DNA of 64,000 nucleotides from positions 1 to 64,000 of the forward strand of contig JAFAPC010000016.1 of NCBI GenBank assembly GCA_019247305.1. Reading direction: 5' to 3'. Shown in pieces: positions 52,879 through 62,479 of this stretch (the stretch's first letter is position 1; every line of letters begins with the position of its first letter). Made by a program: the position numbers and the translations under genes. The stretch comes from Pseudonocardiales bacterium (GTDB lineage: Bacteria; Actinomycetota; Actinomycetes; Mycobacteriales; Pseudonocardiaceae). The notes under the pieces are model-generated. The model was not told the DNA's origin, ran no database searches, and saw only the letters and a program-made list of their open reading frames with translations.

Positions 52879-53285
52879 GCATCAGGCAGCGTTGACAATA
52901 CGTGCACCACGAAGGGTAGCTGGCTCGACGATTCACCGTTGACAGTGATCTGAACTTCGTAGCGGCCATCGACTGGCAACGGCACTCCCACGCCTGTGGC
53001 CAGCATCACCCCTATCTCCCCCTTGATTGCGCTTGCATTCACCGGCCGTTCGACCGCTCCTGCAAGATTGATCTTGTACCGCCCATCCGGTGGACGCACC
53101 GTAAACGTTACTTCCGCACCGTCCTCGTTGGCAGCCAGCAGCAGTCTCATGGCCACGTACAACTGCCGCTGAGCGGGCAGGCTGGTCACATTGACCTGCG
53201 TAAAGCCGCCCCCAACCACGGTCAGTAGGCCACCATGATCAACTCTGGCGAACTCCGCCAGCAGCGCGTAGTCCAACCTAGCCAA
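52875..53285 (-). CDS. DUF6941 protein
   Basis: 136 residues from TTG 53285, chosen because GGGGAGG lies seven bases before it and the family begins LDYALLAEFARVDHGGLLTV. Also seen are VAMRLLLAANEDGAEVTFTV and a final LPVDGRYEVQITVNG strand set, giving an all-beta protein. DUF6941 proteins are found near defence and toxin loci; role unknown. First gene of the operon with DUF4258 and DUF2283. Confidence 0.78.
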   Translation of the reverse strand: MARLDYALLAEFARVDHGGLLTVVGGGFTQVNVTSLPAQRQLYVAMRLLLAANEDGAEVTFTVRPPDGRYKINLAGAVERPVNASAIKGEIGVMLATGVGVPLPVDGRYEVQITVNGESSSQLPFVVHVLSTLPDA

Positions 53286-53658
53286 CGTGGAACCTCCCCA
53301 CGGATCACGACCAGTTGAGCAATAGTAGTCACTTGATCCACTCCGTAGCTCGACGCCCGCGCCCACGGCGACCTACCAGAACAACCAGTCCACACCTACG
53401 TCCGGCCAACCGAGATTCGCCACCCCGTCACACAGGGGACCTCGGAAAGTCGGAAGATCGCTAGATCTGTCGTTCTATTCCGGATCCATCTCCGAATTTC
53501 CTCCAGACCGTGGCATACGCCTGGATCGACGAAACGATAAATCCTGTGATCACGTCTTTAGCGGCTGGGGTGCCCAACATTCCCGTAGGCCATAACGAGA
53601 ATAAACCGGCAGCTCAGGGCAGGTCTGCCGGCCGAGCGCCGCAGGCATGCTTGCCAGG
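53286..53658. other. 373-bp spacer, nothing recognised
   Basis: Neither strand holds a convincing frame. The stretch is less GC-rich than its neighbours. It marks the border between the accessory insertion and the conserved pepN region. Confidence 0.45.
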
Positions 53659-54294
53659 TCAGGAGAAGTTGGGTTTTTCGTGGCGGGTTCGCTTGAGTTC
53701 GAAGAAGTGAGGGTAGCTGGCCAGCAACAGGGTGCCGTCGAAGATCTTCCCGGCTTGTTCGCCGCGCGGGATCCGGGACAGCACCGGTCCGAAGAAGCCT
53801 ACCCCGTCCACGTGGATGGTCGGGGTCCCGACGTCCAGCCCGACGGGGGCCATGCCGGCCTCGTGACTGGCGCGGAGCTCCTCGTCGTACTCGGTGCTCT
53901 GCGCTGCCGCCGCCAGCTCGGCGGGCAACCCCACCTCGGCCAGCGCGGCTGGGATCACCTCGTCGAAATCCTTGTTGCCCTCATTGTGGATTCGCCGGCC
54001 CAGCGCGGTGTAGAGCGGATCGAGCACCTTCTCCCCGTGCTCGCGAGCCGCGGCGATGCACACCCGCACCGGCTCCCAACCCTTGGCTATCCGGTCCCGG
54101 TACTGCTCGTCGAGCTCGCGACCCTCGTTGAGCAACGACAGGCTCATCACCCGGAAGTGCACGTCGATGTCCCGCACCGTCGCGACCTCAAGGATCCATC
54201 GTGAGGTGATCCAGGCATACGGGCACAGCGGGTCGAAGTAGACATCAACTCGCGGTGAAAGGGCTTCGGTGCTGGGGCCGGCGGGTACCGTCAT
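53659..54294 (-). CDS. Mycothiol-dependent nitroreductase, Rv2466c-like (DsbA fold)
   Basis: 211 residues. Thioredoxin-like start [20 protein letters not shown] with the CPYA active site, helical insertion, then [21 protein letters not shown] with the cis-Pro loop. In M. tuberculosis Rv2466c uses mycothiol to reduce oxidants and activates a nitro drug. The gene is divergent from pepN as in mycobacteria, with about 136 bases between starts, so they may share a stress-responsive control region. Confidence 0.92.
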   Translation of the reverse strand: MTVPAGPSTEALSPRVDVYFDPLCPYAWITSRWILEVATVRDIDVHFRVMSLSLLNEGRELDEQYRDRIAKGWEPVRVCIAAAREHGEKVLDPLYTALGRRIHNEGNKDFDEVIPAALAEVGLPAELAAAAQSTEYDEELRASHEAGMAPVGLDVGTPTIHVDGVGFFGPVLSRIPRGEQAGKIFDGTLLLASYPHFFELKRTRHEKPNFS

Positions 54295-54430
54295 CGCGCT
54301 CTCCGTTCCTCGTCACGGGGTACAACCCATCCGAGTGGTCCCCTCTTCCCCGGGACTTACCCCCCTGTGGGCCGGCCCGCACCCGTGATTGGATGCCAGG
54401 GAACCCTGATTCCGACACCCGAGGTGATCC

Positions 54431-57028
54431 GTGGCCGTCCCCAACCTCACTCAGAAGCAGGCGCGGGAGCGCGCCGCCCTGCTCGACGTCGACTCCTACA
54501 CCGTCGATCTTGATCTCACCGACGGTGCCGGCAAACCGGGCGAAGGCACGTTCCGCAGCACCACCACGGTCCGTTTCTCCTGCCGCACCCCGGGCGCCTC
54601 CAGCTGGATCGACGTGGTGGCTGCCCGAGTGAGTACTGCGACCCTGAACGGAGCCGCGCTCGACATCACCGACTACGACGAGGCGAACGGGATCGTGCTG
54701 CCTGCCCTGGCCGCCGACAACGAGGTCACCATCGAGGCGGACGGCCGCTACATGAACACCGGTGAGGGGCTGCACCGCTTCGTCGATCCCGTCGATGGGG
54801 GGGTGTACCTCTACAGCCAGTTCGAGACCGCTGATGCCAAGCGCATGTACGCCTGCTTCGACCAGCCTGACCTCAAGGCGGTGCACCGCATCCGGGTCGT
54901 GGCGCCCGCCGACTGGATGGTGATCTCCAACGCGCCATGCCAGCGCACTGAGGCCCTCGCCAGCGGGGCGGTCCGCCATATCTTCGCTGACAGCGCACGG
55001 ATCAGCCCCTACATCGTGGCGCTGGTCGCCGGTCCCTACGCGCAGTGGACCGACGAGTACACCGACGCGGAGGGGACGATCCCGCTGGGCATCTACTGCC
55101 GCGCCTCGCTGGCCGAGCACATGGACGCCGAGCGCCTGTTCACCCAGACCAGGCAGGGTTTCGACTTTTACCACCGCGCCTTCGGGGTGCGCTACCCGTT
55201 TGAGAAGTACGACCAGTGCTTCGTGCCGGAGTTCAACGCCGGAGCGATGGAGAACGCCGGCTGTGTGACCTTCCTGGAGGACTACGTCTTCCGCAGCCGG
55301 GTCACCCGCTATCTCTACGAGCGGCGCTGCGAGACGGTGCTGCACGAGATGGCGCACATGTGGTTCGGCGACCTGGTGACCATGCGGTGGTGGGATGACC
55401 TGTGGCTCAATGAGTCCTTCGCCACCTGGGCCTCGGTGTTGTGCCAGGCTGGGGCCACCGAGTACACCGGTGCGTGGACCACCTTCGCCACCGTGGAGAA
55501 GGCCTGGGCCTACCGGCAGGACCAGCTGCCCTCCACCCACCCGATCGCCTGCGACATCCCCGACCTGCAGGCTGTCGAAGTCAACTTCGACGGCATCACC
55601 TACGCCAAGGGCGCCAGCGTGCTGCGCCAGTTGGTCGCCTACGTCGGCCTGGAGAAGTTCCTCGCCGGGCTGCAGATCTACTTCACTCGGCACGCCTGGG
55701 CCAACGCCACCCTCGCTGACCTGTTGGCCGCGCTGGAGGAGGCCTCCGGCCGCGATCTGTCGACCTGGAGCGCGCAGTGGTTGGAGACCACCGGGCTCAA
55801 CACGGTGCGACCCGAGTTCACCGTCGGCGCTGACGGGGCGTTCGCCTCGTTCGCGGTGCTTCAAGACGGTGCCCGCCCCGGTGCCGGTGAGCGGCGCACG
55901 CACCGCCTCGCTGTCGGCGTCTACGACTCCTCGACTGACTCCCCGACCGGCAACGGGTCTAGCAAGGCGCTGGTGCGCACGCACCGGGTGGAGCTTGACA
56001 TCAGCGGGGAGCGCACCGAGGTCCCTGAGCTGGTCGGGGTGCCGGCGGGCCAGCTCGTGCTGGTCAACGACGACGACCTGACATACTGCGCCCTGCGGCT
56101 CGACGAGAAGTCGCTGGCGACGCTAGTGGAACGGATCGGCGACATCGCGGAGTCACTGCCCCGCTCGCTGTGCTGGTCGGCGGCCTGGGAGATGACTCGC
56201 GAGGCTGAGTTCAAGGCCAGAGATTTCGTCGCGGTGGTGCTGGGCGGGTTGTCCGCCGAGACCGAGGTCGGTGTGGTGCAACGCCTGTTGGCGCAGGCGC
56301 AGGTTGCGCTGTGCTCCTACGCTGATCCGACCTGGGCCAGTGAGGAAGGCTGGCCTAGGTTTACCAGCACGCTGATGAACCTCCTCAGCTCGGCCGACCC
56401 CGGCTCTGATCATCAGCTTGCCCTGGTCAACGCGCTGACCGGGGCCCTGCTCGGCAAGCCGGAACTGGATGCGATGGCCGGCTGGCTGGCAGGAGACGGC
56501 GTGCCCGAGGCCCTTGCGGTGGACACTGACCTGCGCTGGCGGTTGCTGCAGGCGCTCACCGCTCATGGTGTGACGGGAGAAGACGAGATCGCCGCCGAGG
56601 AGGAGCGCGATGCCACGGCGACCGGGCGCCGGCAAGCCGAGCGGACCCGGGCCCTGCTGCCCACCCCGGCCGCCAAAGAGCGCGCCTGGCAGCGGGCCAT
56701 GCACGACGATGAACTGCCTAACGCCATCAGCGAGGCGGCCATCGGCGGCTTCAACCACCCCGCACACAAGCAGCTACTGGCTCCCTACCTGGAGCGGTAC
56801 TTCACGGAGATTGCTGAGGTGTGGGACCGTCGGACCTCCGAGCGCGCCCAGCCCTGCGTGCTGGGCCTGTTCCCGTCGTGGGTCGTCGACCAGCGCTGTG
56901 TGGACGCGGCGAGCGCGTGGCTTGCGGCCGGTGAGCACCCGCCTGCGCTACACCGGCTGGTTTCTGAGGGTCAGGCCAATGTGATCCGTGCCCTGGCCGC
57001 CCGCGCGTTCGACACCGGTCGCTCGTGA
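54431..57028 (+). CDS. pepN: Aminopeptidase N (M1 family)
   Basis: 865 residues from GTG 54431. The exopeptidase motif GAMEN lies in FNAGAMENAG, the zinc motif HEMAHMW with the distal Glu in WLNESFATW, and the C-terminal ERAP1-like helical domain follows. It trims N-terminal residues from peptides in the cytoplasm. A 112-bp piece of its 5' part has a diverged copy at 52142-52253. Confidence 0.96.
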   Translation: MAVPNLTQKQARERAALLDVDSYTVDLDLTDGAGKPGEGTFRSTTTVRFSCRTPGASSWIDVVAARVSTATLNGAALDITDYDEANGIVLPALAADNEVTIEADGRYMNTGEGLHRFVDPVDGGVYLYSQFETADAKRMYACFDQPDLKAVHRIRVVAPADWMVISNAPCQRTEALASGAVRHIFADSARISPYIVALVAGPYAQWTDEYTDAEGTIPLGIYCRASLAEHMDAERLFTQTRQGFDFYHRAFGVRYPFEKYDQCFVPEFNAGAMENAGCVTFLEDYVFRSRVTRYLYERRCETVLHEMAHMWFGDLVTMRWWDDLWLNESFATWASVLCQAGATEYTGAWTTFATVEKAWAYRQDQLPSTHPIACDIPDLQAVEVNFDGITYAKGASVLRQLVAYVGLEKFLAGLQIYFTRHAWANATLADLLAALEEASGRDLSTWSAQWLETTGLNTVRPEFTVGADGAFASFAVLQDGARPGAGERRTHRLAVGVYDSSTDSPTGNGSSKALVRTHRVELDISGERTEVPELVGVPAGQLVLVNDDDLTYCALRLDEKSLATLVERIGDIAESLPRSLCWSAAWEMTREAEFKARDFVAVVLGGLSAETEVGVVQRLLAQAQVALCSYADPTWASEEGWPRFTSTLMNLLSSADPGSDHQLALVNALTGALLGKPELDAMAGWLAGDGVPEALAVDTDLRWRLLQALTAHGVTGEDEIAAEEERDATATGRRQAERTRALLPTPAAKERAWQRAMHDDELPNAISEAAIGGFNHPAHKQLLAPYLERYFTEIAEVWDRRTSERAQPCVLGLFPSWVVDQRCVDAASAWLAAGEHPPALHRLVSEGQANVIRALAARAFDTGRS

Positions 57029-57040
57029 GGGGTCAGGCCC

Positions 57041-57562
57041 TCACGAGTCGGTGTGGTCCGCGAGCATCCTCAGTCCCGAGGTCAGGCCTCCGGCGAGATC
57101 GCCCTCCTTGAACGAGGAGACCATGCTCTCCACCGCGAGCTTGCACCCTTGGTCGGGAAGCCGGTGGGCGGCCTTGCTGCCGGTGACCACCTCGATCACC
57201 CGCTGGCCAGGCGAGACGGCCACCAGCACCGCGTCGTCGGCCCACGCGCCCATCAAGTCGTGGATCTGCTCGGCCCGGGTTCGGGTGTCCTCGCCCAGAT
57301 CGCCCAAGTAGATCCCGAAATGCAAGCGCGCGCTGCGGCTGGTCCGGACCAGCGCGTCGTCGAGCGTCGCCAGCTGCGAGCGGGTGAAAGGCAACGTACG
57401 CAGCACGGGCTTGATCTGCCGCGCGGCGGAAATCCGGCCGGTGCCGACAACAGCCTCTCCGGGGGCCTGACTAGGAGCAGGGGGCTGCGGGTACCCGTCG
57501 TGCTGAGAGTCCGCGCGCCGCGCGGGGTCCCGATGCTGCTCATCACCAGTTGCCACGAGCAC
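57041..57562 (-). CDS. DUF5130 protein (TPM-like)
   Basis: 173 residues. Disordered start, then PFTRSQLATLDDALVRTSRS, LHFGIYLGDLGEDTRTRAEQ, VLVAVSPGQRVIEVVTGSKA. Homologues sit beside ctaJ and pepN in mycobacteria; I recall one being seen with the respiratory III2-IV2 supercomplex, to be confirmed. Its start overlaps the ctaJ end by 20 bases, so the two are coupled. Confidence 0.8.
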   Translation of the reverse strand: MLVATGDEQHRDPARRADSQHDGYPQPPAPSQAPGEAVVGTGRISAARQIKPVLRTLPFTRSQLATLDDALVRTSRSARLHFGIYLGDLGEDTRTRAEQIHDLMGAWADDAVLVAVSPGQRVIEVVTGSKAAHRLPDQGCKLAVESMVSSFKEGDLAGGLTSGLRMLADHTDS

Positions 57563-57824
57563 CTCCGCGGGCTCCGCCAGATCCGTCCCGGCTGTGCGGG
57601 CGCGTCACTCCGTCGCGCACGGCCTCGGGGTTCGCCGTCCATAACACCGGTGGGTGATTCCATTCCTCACCGGGACGGTAGCGGCGGGTCCGAGCAAAGT
57701 TCGGCCGTAGCGTCAGCAAGCCCAGGACGATCATAATGGCCAGCGGGACACCCACCAGGGTGAGAATGACCTCCAGCGACGTCACCGCATCACGGTAGCT
57801 GACCAGAGCCAGGCGCCGCCGCAC
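57543..57824 (-). CDS. ctaJ: aa3-type cytochrome oxidase accessory subunit CtaJ
   Basis: 93 residues or fewer, depending on the start (GTG codons inside the first 15 residues are possible). One membrane span SLEVILTLVGVPLAIMIVLG, then LLTLRPNFARTRRYRPGEEW and NHPPVLWTANP, the CtaJ pattern. It is a small subunit of the actinobacterial aa3 oxidase in the bcc-aa3 supercomplex. The low-complexity Gly/Arg tail is unusual. Confidence 0.78.
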   Translation of the reverse strand: MRRRLALVSYRDAVTSLEVILTLVGVPLAIMIVLGLLTLRPNFARTRRYRPGEEWNHPPVLWTANPEAVRDGVTRPHSRDGSGGARGGARGNW

Positions 57825-57866
57825 CAGGTGGGTGATCGAGGGTCTGCGGAGGCTGGCAGCGGCGCC

Positions 57867-58520
57867 TCAGGCGACCTCACCGAGGTAGGGCAACCACTGA
57901 GGGTCGGCGTCGAGCACTGTGGCCAGCAGCCGCCAGTGCTGCCCCCGCGGGGCGCGCGGCGCCACCCGCAGCTTCCACCCCAGTTCGCTGAGCAGCCGAT
58001 CACCCTTGCGATGGTTGCAGCGCGAGCAGCAGGCCACGCAGTTCTCCCAACAATGCTCGCCGCCGCGGCTGCGCGGGACCACATGGTCGATGGTCTCCGC
58101 GCGGGCTCCGCAGTAGGTGCACCGGTGGCGGTCCCGGTGCATCAGCGCCGCCCTGGTCATCGGCATCCGCCCCCGGTGTGGCACCCGCACGAAAGTGCAC
58201 AGTTTGATCACCGAGGGGGCCAGGATGCTGGTCGTCGCGGAGTGCAACACCAAGCCCGCGGCGTCACCGTGCACCACATCAGCCTTGCCGCATACCACCA
58301 AGACAATTGCCCGGCGCAACGGCAGCGCCGTCAGCGGCTCGAAGCTCGCATTGAGCAGCAGGACCCGTCGGCGTCCCCAGGCCGGCGCTCCCGGAGCCGG
58401 GGACTGGTCCGCGACGACGACCGTGGTTTCGAGAAGCCCGGTTGAGGTTCCTGAGCGCGGAGCGCTCCGCTGGTCCGCTCCCGCTGGGTGACCCTCCGGG
58501 CTGGGTTGTCGGTCGTGCAT
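57867..58520 (-). CDS. HNH endonuclease
   Basis: 217 residues from ATG 58520 (GCGGAGGTGG upstream). After a disordered start: VLLLNASFEPLTALPLRRAI, then the HNH site CTYCGARAETIDHVVPRSRG, GGEHCWENCVACCSRCNHRK with four zinc Cys and the catalytic His. Equivalent to Rv2469c. Housekeeping role unknown. Divergent from the mscS-like gene. Confidence 0.9.
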   Translation of the reverse strand: MHDRQPSPEGHPAGADQRSAPRSGTSTGLLETTVVVADQSPAPGAPAWGRRRVLLLNASFEPLTALPLRRAIVLVVCGKADVVHGDAAGLVLHSATTSILAPSVIKLCTFVRVPHRGRMPMTRAALMHRDRHRCTYCGARAETIDHVVPRSRGGEHCWENCVACCSRCNHRKGDRLLSELGWKLRVAPRAPRGQHWRLLATVLDADPQWLPYLGEVA

Positions 58521-58671
58521 GCGACCACCTCCGCCAGTGCGCGGCACTAGTTCACCACACGAAGCGGCGATCGCGCACGTGTCTGGAGCGGACTCGTCGG
58601 TGACTACTGGCCGAACTCCCCCAGCGATGCGCCAGGCGTGGCTGGCCCATGATGCGGATACAGTCCGGCGG

Positions 58672-59682
58672 ATGACCGTTGTTTCCCAGCCGGCCTGCTC
58701 CCGGGACGAGGGCTCGTGGTGCGCGCGCATCTACCACCTCACCCACAGCGACGCGCTGTCTCGCTACGCCGATGCCACGGTGGGGACGGGGCTGCGAATC
58801 CTGCTGATCCTGGTGCTCGCGGTCCTGATCCGGTTGATCGCGCACCGGATGATCACTCGGTTGACTCAGGTCACCGCGGAGGGATCCCCGTCTGGATTGC
58901 TCCGGCCGTTGCGGGAGCGGGCTCCGGAGTCCTGGCGCGGCACAGGGGTGCTGCGGCAGCGGCGATCGCAGCGGGCCCGCACGATCGGCTCAGTGCTGCG
59001 GTCCGGCACCACGTTCGTGGTCTACGGGGTGGCGGGCACCCTGGTGCTGGGCGAGCTCGGTATCGATCTTGAGCCCATCATCGCCTCGGCCGGCATCCTG
59101 GGCATCGCGCTGGGCTTCGGCGCGCAGAACTTGGTCAAGGACTTCCTGTCCGGGATGTTCATGATGGTCGAGGACCAGTACGGTGTCGGCGACGTGGTTG
59201 ACCTTGGTGAGGCCAGCGGCACCGTGGAGGGGGTGGGGCTGCGGGTGACCACCCTGCGGGACGTCAAGGGCACTGTGTGGTACGTCCGCAACGGTGAGGT
59301 CATGCGCGTCGGCAACTCCAGCCAGGGCTACTCGGTGGCCGTCGTCGATGTGCCCATCGGACATGACGCGGACATTTCGGTATCCACCGAGCTCGCCGGT
59401 CGCACCGCCACTGAGCTCACCGCCGACGGCAGCGAATTGGCCGCCGATGTGCTCGAACCCCCCGAGATGCTCGGCGTTGAGTCGATCAGCTCGGAGGCCG
59501 TGACCCTGCGGATCACCACCAAGGTACGGCCCGGGCGGCAGTGGACGGTGCAGCGGGCGCTGCGGGCCGCCGTCAAGGAGGCCTTCGCCGACGCTGGGAT
59601 CCCGCCGCCTTCGCCAGCTGGTCTCACCACCCCGCCCTCCGGTGGCCTGCTGCCCGATCAGCTCGCTGACAGGGCAGGATGA
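58672..59682 (+). CDS. Small-conductance mechanosensitive channel (MscS family)
   Basis: 336 residues from ATG 58672. Membrane helices near residues ~42-60 (LRILLILVLAVLIRLIA) and ~118-138 (FVVYGVAGTLVLGELGI), the pore helix IASAGILGIALGFGAQNLVK, and the beta domain DQYGVGDVVDLGEASGTVEG with VRNGEVMRVGNSSQ. It opens under membrane tension and releases solutes. The stop is four bases before the glbO start, so both are likely in one transcript. Confidence 0.9.
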   Translation: MTVVSQPACSRDEGSWCARIYHLTHSDALSRYADATVGTGLRILLILVLAVLIRLIAHRMITRLTQVTAEGSPSGLLRPLRERAPESWRGTGVLRQRRSQRARTIGSVLRSGTTFVVYGVAGTLVLGELGIDLEPIIASAGILGIALGFGAQNLVKDFLSGMFMMVEDQYGVGDVVDLGEASGTVEGVGLRVTTLRDVKGTVWYVRNGEVMRVGNSSQGYSVAVVDVPIGHDADISVSTELAGRTATELTADGSELAADVLEPPEMLGVESISSEAVTLRITTKVRPGRQWTVQRALRAAVKEAFADAGIPPPSPAGLTTPPSGGLLPDQLADRAG

Positions 59683-59686
59683 ATAG

Positions 59687-60070
59687 GTGGCTGCACCGGA
59701 AAACTTCTACCAGGCCGTCGGCGGCGAGCAGACGTTTCGCCGGATCGTCGGCCGCTTCTATGAGTTGGTGGCGAAGGACGAGATACTGCGCCCGATCTAC
59801 CCGGAGGAGGACCTGGGGCCCGCCGAGGAGCGGCTGCGGCTGTTCCTCATGCAGTACTGGGGTGGGCCGCGCACCTACTCCGCCCAACGGGGACACCCAC
59901 GGCTGCGGATGCGCCACGCCCCGTTCCGGATCGGGCTGACCGAGCGTGACGCCTGGCTGCGGTGTATGCGCATCGCGGTGGATGAGGCCGACCTTGGTGC
60001 GGCCTACCACGCCGTGCTCTGGGACTACCTGGTGATGGCGGCGAACAGCATGGTGAACTCGTTGACCTGA
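59687..60070 (+). CDS. glbO: Truncated haemoglobin O
   Basis: 127 residues, GTG start. [40 protein letters not shown] and RHAPF with the proximal His; Trp in DAWLRCM is the G8 Trp typical of group II. It binds O2 tightly and may pass it to the oxidase or handle NO. Stop overlaps or abuts the aglA start region. Matches Rv2470. Confidence 0.94.
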   Translation: MAAPENFYQAVGGEQTFRRIVGRFYELVAKDEILRPIYPEEDLGPAEERLRLFLMQYWGGPRTYSAQRGHPRLRMRHAPFRIGLTERDAWLRCMRIAVDEADLGAAYHAVLWDYLVMAANSMVNSLT

Positions 60071-61729
60071 TTGACGTCCCTCGCGGCGGATTTCCCTGGC
60101 AGGATTGATCCCGTGCGACGCGCCGAGTACCGCCGCCTGGACCCCAACGACGAGACCTGGTGGCGCAATGCCGTGTTCTACCAAGTTTACGTCCGTTCAT
60201 TCGCCGACGCGAACGGTGATGGCATCGGTGATCTGGAGGGCGTGCGCAGCCGGTTGGGCTATCTGGAACTGCTCGGGGTTGATGCGCTGTGGCTCACTCC
60301 GTTCTTCCGTTCCCCGATGGTCGACCATGGCTATGACGTTAGCGATCCGCGCGACGTCGACCCCCTGTTCGGTGACCTGGAGACCGTCGATCGGCTAGTC
60401 GCTGACGCCCACCAGCGCGGGTTGCGCATCATCATTGACCTGGTGCCCAACCACACCTCCGACCGGCACGAGTGGTTTCAGGCGGCCATCGCGGCCGCGC
60501 CAGGCAGCCCCGAGCGGGACCGTTACCTCTTCCGGGACGGCTTGGGCTTCGGCGGGTCACGGCCGCCCAACAACTGGACCAGTACGTTCGGGGGACCGGC
60601 CTGGACCCGGCTACCCCCCTCGCCGAACGACGCCGGCCAGTGGTACCTGCATCTGTTCGCGCCCGAACAACCCGACCTGAACTGGGAAAACCCGGAGGTA
60701 GCCGCTGACCTCGCGCGAACCCTGCGGTTCTGGCTTGACCGGGGGGTGGACGGGTTCCGCATCGACGTGGCCCACGGGATGGCCAAACCTGCTGGGCTGC
60801 CGGATATGCCGGAGCCGATCAGAACCTGCCCGGGTCTGCTCGAAAGCGGTGTCGTCGATCCCCGCTTCGACGCCGACGGTGTGCACGACATCCACCGGAT
60901 GATCCGCAAGGTGCTCGACGAGTACCCAGCCCGAGTGGCGATCGGCGAGATCTGGATACGCGACGACGCCGCGTTCGCCCGCTACATCCGCCCCGATGAG
61001 CTCCACATGGGGTTCAACTTCCGGCTCCTCGCGGCCGACTTTGACGCCGACAGCGTGCGCGCGGCTATCGAGCACTCGTTGCTGGCGGTCCGGGACAGCC
61101 CAGCCCCGGCTACTTGGACGATCTCCAACCACGACGCGGTTCGTCCGGTGACCCGCTACGGCGGCGGCCAGGTGGGCTTGGCGCGGGCCCGGGCGATGGC
61201 GTTGGTGCAGCTCGCCCTGCCCGGTCCGGTGTACCTGTACAACGGCGACGAGCTGGGCTTGCCCAACGTCGAGCTCCCCGACTGGGCGCTACAGGACCCG
61301 GTGTGGGAACGCTCCGGGCGCACCGACCGCGGGCGCGACGGCTGCCGGGTTCCGTTGCCGTGGGAGGGCAGCACCGCGCCGTACGGGTTCAGCGCAACGC
61401 CGGGCACCTGGCTGCCGATGCCGAGCAACTGGGCCGGCATCACCGTGGAAGCTCAGCTAGAGGAACCGACCTCGACGCTGTCGCTGTACCGGCAGGCGGT
61501 GGAACTCCGCCAGGAGCATCACGCGGTCACCTGCACGGAAGTGGAGTGGTACGGCGCACCCCCCGGCTGCCTCGCGTTCCGCCATAAGGGTGGCGGGCTA
61601 GTCTGCGCCCTGAACGCCTCCGGTGCGCCCGTGTCGCTGCCGCCCGGGCAGGTGCTGCTGGCCAGCGGTCCGTTGCTGCCCGGCAGCGACGCCCTCCCCG
61701 CCAATACCGCCGTCTGGCTGGGCGAGTGA
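60071..61729 (+). CDS. aglA: GH13 alpha-glucosidase
   Basis: 552 residues from TTG 60071 or 538 from GTG 60113, which lies nearer the conserved start (WWRNAVFYQVYVRSFADANG). GH13 regions: DLVPNHTSDRH, GFRIDVAHGM (nucleophile Asp), AIGEIW (acid Glu) and ISNHDAVRP (Asp). It splits alpha-1,4 or -1,6 glucosides, perhaps trehalose- or maltose-related sugars. The glbO-aglA order agrees with Rv2470-Rv2471. Confidence 0.93.
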   Translation: MTSLAADFPGRIDPVRRAEYRRLDPNDETWWRNAVFYQVYVRSFADANGDGIGDLEGVRSRLGYLELLGVDALWLTPFFRSPMVDHGYDVSDPRDVDPLFGDLETVDRLVADAHQRGLRIIIDLVPNHTSDRHEWFQAAIAAAPGSPERDRYLFRDGLGFGGSRPPNNWTSTFGGPAWTRLPPSPNDAGQWYLHLFAPEQPDLNWENPEVAADLARTLRFWLDRGVDGFRIDVAHGMAKPAGLPDMPEPIRTCPGLLESGVVDPRFDADGVHDIHRMIRKVLDEYPARVAIGEIWIRDDAAFARYIRPDELHMGFNFRLLAADFDADSVRAAIEHSLLAVRDSPAPATWTISNHDAVRPVTRYGGGQVGLARARAMALVQLALPGPVYLYNGDELGLPNVELPDWALQDPVWERSGRTDRGRDGCRVPLPWEGSTAPYGFSATPGTWLPMPSNWAGITVEAQLEEPTSTLSLYRQAVELRQEHHAVTCTEVEWYGAPPGCLAFRHKGGGLVCALNASGAPVSLPPGQVLLASGPLLPGSDALPANTAVWLGE

Positions 61730-61777
61730 TGATCGCGTGGATCGACAGCGGGGCGATTTCTAGTCATACTTTTGGCC

Positions 61778-62062
61778 ATGACGACGATGCCGCTCGCCGA
61801 TGTCAAAGCGCGCCTCTCGGAGCTGGTAGGACGGGTCCACGCTCATCACGAACGAGTCACGGTGACGGTGCATGGCCGACCGTCTGCAGTGTTGATCGCG
61901 GTAGAGGATCTGGAGGCGTTGGAGGAGACGTTGTCGGTTCTGTCTGATCCTGACACGCTGCGGCGCTTGGTTGCCTCCGATGCCGAGCTGGCGCGTGGCG
62001 AGGTCGTGGGTGCTGAGGAGTTGGCAGAGTCGATGGCGGCACGACGCCGGCACTCGGCGTGA
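61778..62062 (+). CDS. Phd/YefM-family antitoxin
   Basis: 94 residues from ATG 61778. MPLADVKARLSELVGRVHAH, VTVTVHGRPSAVLIAVEDLE is the Phd/YefM DNA-binding fold; the C-terminal tail is the toxin binder. The stop overlaps the RelE GTG (GTGA). TCATACT about 20 bases before the ATG may be the -10 box. Confidence 0.88.
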   Translation: MTTMPLADVKARLSELVGRVHAHHERVTVTVHGRPSAVLIAVEDLEALEETLSVLSDPDTLRRLVASDAELARGEVVGAEELAESMAARRRHSA

Positions 62063-62346
62063 GTCACGGCTCGACGGAGCGCTTCTCGCTGCGGGTGACT
62101 CCCGCTGTTCGGCGGGCGCTGGCTGAGCGGCTTCCCGAGTCGGTGGCGTTTGCCGCGTTTGAGTTCATCAACGGACCGCTGCTGGACAATCCGCACCGTG
62201 TTGGCCGACGTCTCCTGGCACCGCTGGATGATCGGTACAGCGCTCGCCGCGGCAGCTACCGGATCATCTACCGGATCGACGAGAAGACACGGACGGTCAC
62301 GGTCGTAGACGTTGATCACCGGAGCGGTGTCTACAAGCCCCACTGA
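62059..62346 (+). CDS. RelE-family toxin
   Basis: 95 residues, GTG start inside the antitoxin stop. FSLRVTPAVRRALAERLPES, NPHRVGRRLLAPLDDRYSAR and RGSYRIIYRIDEKTRTVTVV, with the Arg/Tyr cluster of RelE mRNA interferases and VDHRSGVY at the end. All expected parts present; probably active on the ribosome. Confidence 0.9.
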   Translation: MSHGSTERFSLRVTPAVRRALAERLPESVAFAAFEFINGPLLDNPHRVGRRLLAPLDDRYSARRGSYRIIYRIDEKTRTVTVVDVDHRSGVYKPH

Positions 62347-62479
62347 GTCATGTGGCCCGACCCATGGGGACTGCCGACAACGTGAATGCCATCCATCACC
62401 CAGCAACGGTAGGACGCTGGAGGTCGTAATACGGTTGGGTATCGACGTGAGTCAGGAGTGCGGGCGGAGGCATGGTTCG

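Noticed and set aside
54245-55984. Long open frame (579 codons) antisense to pepN
   Set aside because: It mirrors pepN in a GC-rich genome; the product is rich in Gly, Val, His and Arg with no domain, while pepN on the other strand is unmistakable.
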